Below are positions 16,546 through 24,660 of a stretch of 39,426 nt of DNA, piece by piece. Every line of letters begins with the position of its first letter. The first letter of the stretch is position 1. The translations under genes and the position numbers were made by a program. A model generated the notes under the pieces. The model searched no databases and had not been told where the DNA came from. It was given only the letters and a program-made list of their open reading frames with translations. Source of the stretch: Acidobacteriota bacterium (lineage in GTDB: Bacteria > Acidobacteriota > Terriglobia > Bryobacterales > Bryobacteraceae). Location of the stretch: NCBI GenBank assembly GCA_005808865.1, contig SYKU01000121.1, forward strand, positions 1-39,426, read 5' to 3'.

Positions 16546-18105
16546 TCACTGCCGTGACCTCAACACCCGCCCCGGCCGCTCGCTGGTCATTTTCCCATCC
16601 AGCAGTACCGGCGTACCGTTTACGATGACGTGCCGGAAGCCCTCCGCATACTGATGCGGCTTTGGAAACGTAGCCTTGTCGGCCACCGTGGCGGCGTCGA
16701 ATACCGCGATATCGGCCCTCATGCCTGGCCGTAAAGTACCTCGGTCAAGCAGCCTCATCCTCGCCGACGGCAAAGCGGTCATCCGCCGGATAGCGTCCTG
16801 CAAAGTCAGAGTCCTTCTCTCGCGCACGTAACGCCCCAAAACCCGCGCGAACGTGCCGTAACTACGGGGGTGTGGAGCGCCCTTTCCGAATTCAGGAATC
16901 TCGCCGTCGGAGCCGATCATCGTGGAAGAGTAAAGCAGAATGCGCTCCAGATCTTCTTCTCCCATCGAGTGGTAGACGGCCGCGCAGCCGCCCCTCTCCT
17001 GAATTTCAAGCGCCGTTTCGGCTGCGTTCTCGACCGACGGCGTCCGCCCGCGCTCATCCGTGATCTGCGCGAGGTGCTTGCCGTCGAGCGAATGGTCCCA
17101 GGAGCAGTTCGCCATGAACACGTTTCTGGGATCTCCCCCACCTCGATTGACCTTGATGTTTTCCACCACAAAGGCCTTAATCCGGGAGCGAGTCGCGGGG
17201 TCATGCAGGCGTGCAACAAGTTGTTTGTGTCCGCCCGCCTGTGACCACTGTGGCAAGAGAGCGGCCGTTCCGGTGCTCGAAGCCGTGTAGGGATATTGGT
17301 CGAGCGAGACGTCGACGCCGCGAGCCCGCGCCTCGTCGATGAGCCGGAGTGTATCCACGCTACGGCCCCAGTTCGGAGAGCCGATGATCTTGTGGTGGGT
17401 TACCTGCGTGGGCAGTCCGCCGTCTTCGCCTATCCTTATGATCTCGCGAACGCTGTCGAGGACCGCCGCAGCTTCGTCGCGCATGTGCGAAATGTGTATG
17501 CCGCCAATCGAACCCACCACCTTCGCCAGCTCGATCACCTCCTCGGTCGGCGTGAAATTTCCCGGCACGTAGAACAGGCCGGTGGACATGCCGAGCGCGC
17601 CCTCGCGCATCGCCTGCCGTGCCAGTTCCTTCATTTTCCCGATCTCGTCGCTAGTGGCCTTCCGGTTGTCCAGACCTATGACGGCCTGGCGGATGGATCC
17701 CTGTCCCACGAAGGTGCCGAAATTGACGGACGTGCCCTTCAGTTTGTCGAGAAAAGCGCCGACGGGAAGGGGCGAACTGCCGTCGTTCCCTTCTATCAAG
17801 GTAGTGACACCCTGGCGAACATAGTTTTCCGCGGTTGGCCGTTCGATGATGCCGCGGCGGGAATGGGTGTGGATGTCAATGAAGCCCGGCGCGATGGTGA
17901 GTCCCTTCACGTCGATGACGCGCTTTGCCGACGCGGCTGCGAGCGGTCCGATAGCGGCGATGGAGTCACCCTGGATAGCGACGTCAGCGAGGTACCAGGG
18001 GCTGCCGGTGCCATCGACGACGCGTCCGCCGCGCAGAATCAAGTCATACGTCTGGCTTCTCAGGGCTGCTGAGAAGAGGAGAGCGAGGATCGCGGCAAAT
18101 CGCAT
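16546..18105 (-). CDS. Secreted D-aminoacylase-like amidohydrolase
   Basis: A protein of 519 residues of the N-acyl-D-amino-acid deacylase group within the amidohydrolase superfamily. A signal peptide (MRFAAILALLFSAALRSQ) precedes YDLILRGGRVVDGTG, the usual start. The metal site shows DIHTH (H79, H81), HISHMRDE, THHKIIG and a late catalytic GSDGE, followed by HPRSYGTF. After GVTTLIEGN the sequence is DGSS, so Asp stands where the A. faecalis enzyme has a zinc-binding Cys. The family removes acyl groups from D-amino acids, or acts on related cyclic amides. It begins 6 bases after the stop of the small secreted protein gene, so the two form an operon. Confidence 0.88.
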   Translation of the reverse strand: MRFAAILALLFSAALRSQTYDLILRGGRVVDGTGSPWYLADVAIQGDSIAAIGPLAAASAKRVIDVKGLTIAPGFIDIHTHSRRGIIERPTAENYVRQGVTTLIEGNDGSSPLPVGAFLDKLKGTSVNFGTFVGQGSIRQAVIGLDNRKATSDEIGKMKELARQAMREGALGMSTGLFYVPGNFTPTEEVIELAKVVGSIGGIHISHMRDEAAAVLDSVREIIRIGEDGGLPTQVTHHKIIGSPNWGRSVDTLRLIDEARARGVDVSLDQYPYTASSTGTAALLPQWSQAGGHKQLVARLHDPATRSRIKAFVVENIKVNRGGGDPRNVFMANCSWDHSLDGKHLAQITDERGRTPSVENAAETALEIQERGGCAAVYHSMGEEDLERILLYSSTMIGSDGEIPEFGKGAPHPRSYGTFARVLGRYVRERRTLTLQDAIRRMTALPSARMRLLDRGTLRPGMRADIAVFDAATVADKATFPKPHQYAEGFRHVIVNGTPVLLDGKMTSERPGRVLRSRQ

Positions 18106-18111
18106 GCTCCA

Positions 18112-18522
18112 TCATAATCGGTTTTCCGCGCCGGACGGCTGAGCGGGAGGCAGCCCGGGCGGGTGCTGATGTTTTCCGGCCGATACTGTTACGGCCAGCA
18201 GTTCGCCATTCATCTCCTTCATTCCTTCGACAGTCACGGCGGCGTCGACGGATAGGCGCGAAGCGCTGGTCTGCTTGCCGTCGAGAAAGAACCTGGTCTT
18301 TCGATTGATCCGGAACGTAAGACTTTGTTCGCCTTCGAGCTTCAACAGAAGTTGCTTCTTGTCGAGGGCCGCGAGGGTACCCTCGAACTTCGCTATAGCC
18401 ACCGGAACTTCGGTCTTTCCACTCCGGGTTCGGCGAGCGGCAGGCGATTGCCCGAGGGCGGGCGCGGCGCACAGGACAACCATCAGCACGGCCGGACCAA
18501 CGATCGGGAGCTTGATTTGCAT
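18112..18522 (-). CDS. Small secreted beta-rich protein (DUF5666-like)
   Basis: A protein of 136 residues with a clear signal peptide (IVGPAVLMVVLCAAPALGQS). The mature part has the pattern of small beta-barrel DUF5666-type domains: IAKFEGTLAALDKKQLLLKL, then LTFRINRKTRFFLDGK and SVDAAVTVEGMKE. It ends in a Pro/His-rich tail. I do not recognise a function; the family assignment is tentative. It is the first gene of an operon with the amidohydrolase, and is divergent from the creatininase-like gene across 74 bases. Confidence 0.65.
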   Translation of the reverse strand: MQIKLPIVGPAVLMVVLCAAPALGQSPAARRTRSGKTEVPVAIAKFEGTLAALDKKQLLLKLEGEQSLTFRINRKTRFFLDGKQTSASRLSVDAAVTVEGMKEMNGELLAVTVSAGKHQHPPGLPPAQPSGAENRL

Positions 18523-18596
18523 ACGTTTGAAAGACGCGTGCGCGGGTCAAAGGTTATCCAACATCGCGTCACTCGTAGTATCATCGCCGGAGAACT

Positions 18597-19370
18597 ATGA
18601 AATTTACAACCGCCTTTGCTCTTCTCACAATTTCGATGCGTCTCGCGCAAGGCGCCGATCCGGTCGAGATCGAAAGACTGACCCACGCGGAAATTCACGA
18701 CGCCATCCACAAAAAAGGTAAGACGACGGTACTGATCTACAACGGCGGGACCGAGCAGCGCGGTCCTCACGCCGTTCTGGGCGGCCACACATTCATGGCG
18801 CGCCGCACGGCGGAGGCCATCGCCATGCGGCTGGGCAACGCTCTCGTCGCTCCCGTGCTGCCTTTCTCGCCAGCCGGTTCACATCTGAAAGCGAAGACGC
18901 CCGGCTCGGTGGATCTTTCGCCTGACCTTTATGCGAAGGTCAATGACGCGGTCGTCGCTAGCATGGTCACGAACGGCTTCCGCAACATCATCCTCATGGG
19001 CGACCATGGCGGCGGACAGCGGGAACTTGAGAATCTCGCCCGAGCGCTCGATAGCCGCTATGCGCCGCAAAAAGTCCACGTATATTTTTGCGGCTCCGTC
19101 TACGACAAGGCTCGGGTGGATTTCAACGCCTGGTTAAAGCAGAACAACCTTCCGGTAGGCACCCACGCCAGCATTCCAGACACTTCCGAACTCATGTATC
19201 TCGGCGGAGAAGAGTATGTGCGGAAGAACCGCATCGAAAACGGAAGCGCCGATAACGGCATCGTGGGCGATCCGAGGCCGTCGTCGCCCGAATTGGGCAA
19301 GCGAGTGTTCGACATGAAAGTCGATTACGGAGTCGAAGAGATTCGCCGCCTTATCGCGGGTAAACGCTAA
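18597..19370 (+). CDS. Exported creatininase family amidohydrolase
   Basis: A protein of 257 residues of the creatininase/MftE family, metal-dependent amidohydrolases that open cyclic amides. A signal peptide (FTTAFALLTISMRLAQG) is present, which is not typical of the cytosolic enzymes. Metal-site motifs are NGGTEQRGPHAVLGGH (Glu and His) and LMGDHGGG. The usual HAGExETS motif reads HASIPDTSEL, so a ligand-region Glu is changed to Asp and the preceding Glu to other residues; activity may differ. ATG 18597 follows GGAGAA. It lies beside, and divergent from, the D-aminoacylase operon; together they could serve periplasmic amide breakdown, which is inference. Confidence 0.82.
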   Translation: MKFTTAFALLTISMRLAQGADPVEIERLTHAEIHDAIHKKGKTTVLIYNGGTEQRGPHAVLGGHTFMARRTAEAIAMRLGNALVAPVLPFSPAGSHLKAKTPGSVDLSPDLYAKVNDAVVASMVTNGFRNIILMGDHGGGQRELENLARALDSRYAPQKVHVYFCGSVYDKARVDFNAWLKQNNLPVGTHASIPDTSELMYLGGEEYVRKNRIENGSADNGIVGDPRPSSPELGKRVFDMKVDYGVEEIRRLIAGKR

Positions 19371-19448
19371 CGCGGAATACTCTTAGATTAGCGCCGCTCG
19401 TATGGCCCGGATGGCACGCCCCGGATGGCGATGCTCTTCCAAGTCGTA

Positions 19449-20630
19449 TCAAAGCCTTCTGGCCGCTTCACTGAATTTACCAAGGGCATTCCTGTTCAAT
19501 TCCACTCCCAATCCTGGAAGCTGCGGCGGCGGTAACACTCCGTCCACCATGGACGGTTCGCACGTGACCAGTTCCTTCCGCAACCCGGACTCGCAAAGCC
19601 CGGCGGGCAGGAACTCGATGAAGGCGCAATGCGGTGTCGCAATCGCCATATGCAAGGCGGCGGCGATGGAGATGCCCGTCTTCCAAAGGTGGGGTACTAC
19701 GGTCAGATTCCGCTCTTCCGCCAAACGGCACACGCGCATTCCTTCCGTGAGGCCGCCAACGCGGCCCATGTCCGGCTGAACGACTTTCACCTTACCGCGG
19801 TCCATAAGATCCAGAAATTCGAAGCGCGTCGCAAGCCACTCGCCCGCGGCGATTGGGATTGGCTGTTCCGTGGCGACTCGCGCGTAGCCGGCCAGGTCGT
19901 CGGACGGAAGCGGCGTCTCGATGAAAAAGAGATCGAAGTCCACCCAATCCCGAATGGCTCTCAGGCAGGTGTCGGCGTCGGGAAACGCGTACTGGACGTC
20001 CACCATGAGCGTGAAATCACGCCCCACGGCCGAACGCACCGCGCTGATCGCCTCGGTCATCTGCCCGTGCGTGGCGTCGAGTCCTTTGTGACGGTATGGA
20101 CCGCAAGGCGTGACTTCGAGCTTCGCCGCGCGAAATCCCAGAGCTTTGGCTTTTCGTGCCCACGAGAGCAGCGAATCGCGGTAGGCGTCGAACGACGACA
20201 CGTCCGGTTGCAGCGATGCATAGGGCGTAATTGACGCTTGGCGAAGCCCGCCCAGCAGTTCATAGCACGGCTTCCCCAGAGCCTTGCCTCTCAGGTCGTG
20301 CAGCGCAATGTCGATGGCGCCCATTGCGTGGATAACCGCGCCGCGCCGGCCATTCATCGCCGACCCGATGTACATCTTGTCCCACAGCCGCTCGACGTCC
20401 AAGGGGTTCTCGCCGATAAGCATCTCCCTGAGGCCCAAGCCCATGGTGTGCGTGCCCGGCGCTTCGATACAGGCCCGGCCGATCCAGGGGTTGACATCGG
20501 ATTCGCCGATGCCCGTGAGGCCCTCGTCGGTGTGGATCTCAACGACAAGGTCGTCCTGCGCGGAACTTGTTGAACCGGTGTCGTAGGCCGGCTCAAGCAA
20601 CACGTGGCAGTCGATGGAAGTTATTTTCAA
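19449..20630 (-). CDS. Enolase-superfamily enzyme, mandelate racemase subgroup
   Basis: A protein of 393 residues with the capping domain (1-130) and beta barrel of the mandelate racemase/muconate lactonising group. Metal ligands are D211, E238 and E264 (VDVQY, IETPL, AAGEW). H314 (VVPHLW) with D287 (QPDMG) has the spacing of the His-Asp dyad of mandelate racemase, while K170 begins the K-x-E motif where a K-x-K is common. The reaction starts by removing a proton next to a carboxylate; sugar-acid dehydratase activity is most likely. The start is a TTG overlapping the stop of the SelA-like gene (TTGA). No signal peptide is seen, so it should be cytoplasmic, unlike its partner. Confidence 0.88.
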   Translation of the reverse strand: MKITSIDCHVLLEPAYDTGSTSSAQDDLVVEIHTDEGLTGIGESDVNPWIGRACIEAPGTHTMGLGLREMLIGENPLDVERLWDKMYIGSAMNGRRGAVIHAMGAIDIALHDLRGKALGKPCYELLGGLRQASITPYASLQPDVSSFDAYRDSLLSWARKAKALGFRAAKLEVTPCGPYRHKGLDATHGQMTEAISAVRSAVGRDFTLMVDVQYAFPDADTCLRAIRDWVDFDLFFIETPLPSDDLAGYARVATEQPIPIAAGEWLATRFEFLDLMDRGKVKVVQPDMGRVGGLTEGMRVCRLAEERNLTVVPHLWKTGISIAAALHMAIATPHCAFIEFLPAGLCESGLRKELVTCEPSMVDGVLPPPQLPGLGVELNRNALGKFSEAARRL

Positions 20631-22297
20631 TTTGCCAGGGGCGGGCCGCCCGGAACTAATATCGGCGCGTGCCCCGCCGGGTAACCATATCGCCTGGCCG
20701 TGAACTTGGCGTTGAGGTACTCGCCCATGAAAATCGGCCCCGAAATGCTATCGCCAGCAAGTGTGCCCGCGAAAATGAAATTGATGGAATCGCCGCTGCC
20801 GCGTTCGGCACTCGTGCTGCGAAGCTTCACCTGATTGCCGTCGATGGTTCCGAACACGTCGCGAACGGCGAAGTCTCCCTTGTGCGAGCCTTGTATCCGG
20901 TTCCCGTTCTGCTCGATGTGAAGCGTGTGACGGCTCCTGCTGCTGAAGAACTCGATGTCGACATCCCAGCGGCCCGTCAGGTTCGCGGCAGGCGCGACAG
21001 GCGCTGGTCTGGGGCCGCGCTTCTTGGAAAGCACGCCGAAAATTCTGTCCCCGACAATCTTCTCGTCCCCGGGCTGCATCATCCACGCCGTAATCGAAAT
21101 GCCTGTCGATCCGGAATCGGGCTCGCCCCCGCGGCGTTCGCCGCCGTCCGCGCCAATCGCGATCCTCGGCTTATTCCGGGCGAGGTCTTCGGCGACTTCT
21201 TCGCCTGTGATGTTGAGCCTCGCGGCATCCCAGGAAACGATCAACGCGGGACTGCGGTTCGAGAGCCCCGCTGGCTCGCGCACGGAGGCCTTCACGCCGT
21301 CGATCACCGAGACACGCTTTGCAATGGCGTCAAGCCAGGAGAGCCACGTCTTCCATTCGCCGGCGTGGTCGCGTTTCACCCAAGCTTCCACGGCGGCCAG
21401 CATGCCCAGCGTCTCTTCGCGGCCGACCTTGTTATCGCGTCCAGGGCCATGGTGCGGGGAACTGGCCTGCCACGCCGACATCAGGATGTCCTTCTTGCCC
21501 AGCAGCAACCCCGCGCACTGCGGCCCGCGGATGGCCTTGCCGCCGCTGTACGCCACAACCGTCGCTCCGCGCTCCAGGTGGACGCTTGGAATCGTCAGTA
21601 CTTCGGCGGCCGCATCGATGAGAATCGGGATATTCTTTGGTTTCGCAATTCGGGCGACGTTTTCGAGAGATAGCGGCCCTGAGTGCGACGGACCGCCGGC
21701 TGTAAGATAAATCATGGCAGTGCGTGGATTGATCGCGGCTGCCAGTTCTTCCGGCGTATCCACCATGACGATTTTCACGCCGATGTTGCGGATGGCGTGG
21801 TCGTAGGCGGTCCGCGAACTACGCGGGATGATCACTTCGGTCTTGTCGCATCCGGTGAGATCCGGAATGCGGATGAGCTTCTCCGGGTTACCGCCGGCCA
21901 CGCACGCGGCCGTCACATGCTTAAGTGCGGCGGCGCAACCGGACGAGACCATTCCCCACTCAGCGCCCGTCAACGCAGCAAGGCGCCGGCCAACCGCCTC
22001 GGCCAGTTCGTCCAACTGAACGTAGTGTTGGGAGGCGGCGTCCATGGCGGCACGCACTTCAGGCAGTTCAATCGAGGCGCCGATGATGGTGAACGTGCCG
22101 CGGCAATTGATGACGGGCTCCACTCCGATGGATTGGTAAATCTCGGGCCCGGGTCTCAGGGGTCCGGATGCGGCCTTCGCTTCGGTGGCGCCCAACAGCA
22201 TTGGCAGAGCGAGCGCGTTCCCAATCTGGAACAATTCACGCCTTGATGCGCCCGCTGGCGTCGTTTCGTCTATTTGTCCCCGCGTCCTTTCCGGCAT
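20627..22297 (-). CDS. Tat-exported SelA-like PLP enzyme with C-terminal beta domain
   Basis: A protein of 556 residues. The Tat signal is ASRRELFQIGNALALPMLLG. The main domain (about 50-430) is a fold-type I PLP enzyme of the SelA/D-glucosaminate-6-phosphate ammonia-lyase (DgaE) group: SSGCAAALKH binds phosphate, ILIDAAAE carries the ring-binding Asp (D228), and SGGKAIRGPQ carries the PLP lysine (K254). A C-terminal domain from about residue 450 (LTGRWDVDIEFF) is a beta-rich module not found in SelA. It is not selenocysteine synthase: the export signal, extra domain and catabolic partner argue against that. ATG 22297 has a strong GGAGGA. It is coupled to the enolase-superfamily gene, so a shared lyase/dehydratase pathway for an amino or acid sugar is likely. 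Confidence 0.85.
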   Translation of the reverse strand: MPERTRGQIDETTPAGASRRELFQIGNALALPMLLGATEAKAASGPLRPGPEIYQSIGVEPVINCRGTFTIIGASIELPEVRAAMDAASQHYVQLDELAEAVGRRLAALTGAEWGMVSSGCAAALKHVTAACVAGGNPEKLIRIPDLTGCDKTEVIIPRSSRTAYDHAIRNIGVKIVMVDTPEELAAAINPRTAMIYLTAGGPSHSGPLSLENVARIAKPKNIPILIDAAAEVLTIPSVHLERGATVVAYSGGKAIRGPQCAGLLLGKKDILMSAWQASSPHHGPGRDNKVGREETLGMLAAVEAWVKRDHAGEWKTWLSWLDAIAKRVSVIDGVKASVREPAGLSNRSPALIVSWDAARLNITGEEVAEDLARNKPRIAIGADGGERRGGEPDSGSTGISITAWMMQPGDEKIVGDRIFGVLSKKRGPRPAPVAPAANLTGRWDVDIEFFSSRSRHTLHIEQNGNRIQGSHKGDFAVRDVFGTIDGNQVKLRSTSAERGSGDSINFIFAGTLAGDSISGPIFMGEYLNAKFTARRYGYPAGHAPILVPGGPPLAN

Positions 22298-22392
22298 GTT
22301 TCCTCCAGCCTGGGACCACCAAAGCCTCCGAAAAAGTATATCGCACCGGCTCACAGGGAAGCCGATCTTAACTTTATGATCTAATCGACACT
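22298..22392. promoter_or_regulatory. Divergent promoter region between SelA-like and bicupin genes
   Basis: This 95-base gap separates two divergent genes. TATGAT at 22375-22380 is a good -10 candidate for the bicupin gene, and TATACT on the minus strand (22335-22340) for the SelA-like gene. Neither has a good -35 box at the usual distance, so an activator may be needed. The strong GGAGGA ribosome site of the SelA-like gene lies at its lower end. Confidence 0.35.
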
Positions 22393-23325
22393 ATGAAAGC
22401 GAAAGCCGCACTTCTCCTAACCGGAGCCGGGGTCCTCCTGCTCTCAACCGCCGCAGCGCAACGGCGCGTGTCGAACGAAGAAGCCTCCTGGGCCCCAAAG
22501 CCCATTCAGGTTCCCAAATACACGCCGCCTCACAAGCCTCACACCAAAATCGCGGATGTAAAGGCCGCGCACAGAGGCGAAGCGAACTGGAGCCAAGTCG
22601 CAGTTGATGACAATCATCTGCACGGCGAGTACGTCTATTCCGCGCCAGGCGCGAAAGTCTCGCGTCGCTTCCATCCCGATACACGCGCGTGGTGGGTGGT
22701 GATCGAGGGAGAGATCCGTTTCGAGATCGAAGGCCAGGAGCCGTTCACGGCATCTCGCGGTTCCATGGTGCAGGTGCCGATGCAGACCGTCTTCTCGATG
22801 GAGACCGTCGGCGGCAAACCGTCTCTGCGCTGGGAAGTCAACATCGCCAAGGCAAAGACTCTGTACCCGAAGGACGTGGAGCCGCCGAAGATGCCTGGCT
22901 GGGAATGGATCCCCGTGCGCCTGAACCGCAAGCCTGGCGCGTGGGACAACGGGAACAAGCCGCACATCAACCTCTTCGAACTTGCAAAGCAGCCCGATTA
23001 CCGGGGAGGCCGTTTCGTTCACGACGACCGCGCGGTGTCGAACATCATCTACGGAAACGGGAGCAAGTTGCCGCCCTACGATCCAAAATTCCGCGGTCAC
23101 TATCATCCGGAATGCGCCGAGTTCTGGCTAATCATGACCGGAAAGATCATGTATCCCATCGAGGGTCAGAAGGACCCGGTGATTGCTTCGGAAGGCGATA
23201 TCGTTTACGTTCCACCCTTTACGTTCCACGCCCCTCGATTCTATGGGGACGAACCGTCGTGCCGCCTTGCGATGAACGGCTACACGAATATCGCGCACCT
23301 GGTCGACGCCGTTCAGCCTCACTGA
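22393..23325 (+). CDS. Secreted bicupin protein
   Basis: A protein of 310 residues with a signal peptide (LLLTGAGVLLLSTAAAQRR) and two cupin barrels, about 75-145 and 215-295. The second has the clearer metal-binding pattern: GHYHPECAEFWLIMTGK, then GDIVYVPPFTFHAPR. The first, RRFHPDTRAWWVVIEGE, has fewer ligands and may be structural. Bicupins include dioxygenases, decarboxylases and sugar-binding proteins, so no reaction can be assigned. The stop is 9 bases before the next gene's TTG, so the two are probably co-transcribed. The gene is divergent from the SelA-like/enolase operon and may belong to the same regulon. Confidence 0.78.
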   Translation: MKAKAALLLTGAGVLLLSTAAAQRRVSNEEASWAPKPIQVPKYTPPHKPHTKIADVKAAHRGEANWSQVAVDDNHLHGEYVYSAPGAKVSRRFHPDTRAWWVVIEGEIRFEIEGQEPFTASRGSMVQVPMQTVFSMETVGGKPSLRWEVNIAKAKTLYPKDVEPPKMPGWEWIPVRLNRKPGAWDNGNKPHINLFELAKQPDYRGGRFVHDDRAVSNIIYGNGSKLPPYDPKFRGHYHPECAEFWLIMTGKIMYPIEGQKDPVIASEGDIVYVPPFTFHAPRFYGDEPSCRLAMNGYTNIAHLVDAVQPH

Positions 23326-23334
23326 GCCGCGCGC

Positions 23335-24330
23335 TTGGACAACCTCACTCACACGCTTACGGGGCTGGCGCTGAGCCGGGCGGGTCTTCACAGGGCCTGC
23401 CCGCGCGCGGCGTTCCTCATGATGCTCGCTGCCAATGCCCCGGATATCGATGCCGTAAGCGCCCTTTCCGGTTCGATCACCTATCTTCAATACCACCGGC
23501 ACATCACACACTCAATCGCCGCGCTCCCGCTGGTCGCCCTGCTGCCGGTGGTGCTGATGCGGCTGTTTTCGCGGGGTCCGTTCGCGTGGCGCGGCGCATA
23601 CCTGATTTCGATAGCGGGGGTTGCGTCGCACCTCGCACTCGACGGCGCGAATCAATACGGTGTGCGCTACCTGCTTCCCTTCTCTGACCGCTGGTTCAGC
23701 CTCGACGCTGTTGCCGTGGTTGATCTCTGGATCTGGGCGGCGCTGCTTGTGTCAGTGCTTGCACCGGCTCTGGGAACACTCGTAAGTTCGGAGATTGGGG
23801 GGCAAAAGAACTCGGGCCGCGGCGCGGCCATCTTCGCGTTGTGCTTCCTCCTCCTGTATACGGGCGCGCGGAAGGTACTCCAGGATCGAGCGCTCGCTGA
23901 ACTCGATTCGCGAGTCTATACGGGAGGCGTTCCGAGGAGGACCGGCGCATTCCCGACCGCGGTGAACCCTCTGCTGTGGCGGGGAGTGGTGGACGGGGAG
24001 GAATTCGCTGCCGTTTTCGACGTCAATCTGCTGAAGGAATTCGATCCGCACGCGGGCCAGTACTTTTATAAACCGAAAGACGTGCCCGCGATCGAGAAAA
24101 TTCAGGAAGCCGGGGAGTTTAAGACCTTCCTGGGCTTTGCCCGGTTTCCGCTGTGGTGGGCGCTACCGGTGCCTGGAGAGGAAGGTTCTATGCTTGTCTC
24201 GGCGGTTGACTTGCGCTTTGCCTCGCCGAGACGCCCTGGATTTGTTGCTACGGCTGTTGTGAACGCACGGATGGAAGTGATGCGGCCGCGGTTCGAATTT
24301 GGTACGGCGGATGTGAGGGGCGACCAGTAG
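23335..24330 (+). CDS. YdjM-like membrane-bound metal-dependent hydrolase
   Basis: A protein of 331 residues of the YdjM/DUF457 family (inner-membrane hydrolase-like). It opens MDNLTHTLTGLALSRAG, with the family's His residues, followed by NAPDIDAVS and YHRHITHSIAALP; these His/Asp motifs probably bind a metal. Several hydrophobic segments fill the first half (about 45-160, and again near 165-185), and the last 140 residues are soluble. The start is a TTG 9 bases after the bicupin stop; no closer ATG fits the conserved N-terminus. The biological role of the family is not settled. Confidence 0.82.
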   Translation: MDNLTHTLTGLALSRAGLHRACPRAAFLMMLAANAPDIDAVSALSGSITYLQYHRHITHSIAALPLVALLPVVLMRLFSRGPFAWRGAYLISIAGVASHLALDGANQYGVRYLLPFSDRWFSLDAVAVVDLWIWAALLVSVLAPALGTLVSSEIGGQKNSGRGAAIFALCFLLLYTGARKVLQDRALAELDSRVYTGGVPRRTGAFPTAVNPLLWRGVVDGEEFAAVFDVNLLKEFDPHAGQYFYKPKDVPAIEKIQEAGEFKTFLGFARFPLWWALPVPGEEGSMLVSAVDLRFASPRRPGFVATAVVNARMEVMRPRFEFGTADVRGDQ

Positions 24331-24660
24331 AGGAGCCACACTGCACGGTGGCAGCCAATCGTGTTTCGCCGGTCTGCCGGTTTTCCAGCCCTTGGCCTGC
24401 TTTTGGCGCACAGTTCTAATCCACACTCATACCTCGAGTGGCGTTTTGGGGAACTCGGGGCCGACACCTCGCCCGAAAAGGATCGACGGAAGCCGAGACT
24501 GTCCACGCCACTGCAGGCGACTGTTGCTATCACACTGCCCCGTCAAAAGGCATTGGCCTGAACCTGTGATGGTACTGGGGCACTAGACCATATGAACCGT
24601 TCGGTTCGTTGCCCATCACCTCCATTCGGTGTAGCGTAGTAAGTGGGGTAATCCGGCGGA
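24331..24660. other. Intergenic region upstream of the cyclase-caspase cassette
   Basis: These 330 bases have open frames on both strands but no recognisable domain, signal or ribosome site. The region should hold the promoter of the cassette starting at 24661. A short AACC-GTTC-GGTT hairpin lies near 24596-24607. I cannot identify a convincing promoter or operator. Confidence 0.4.

Noticed and set aside
20627-22297. The SelA-like gene as true selenocysteine synthase, given selC in the window.
   Set aside because: It has a Tat export signal, an added C-terminal domain and a catabolic coupled partner; true SelA is cytoplasmic.
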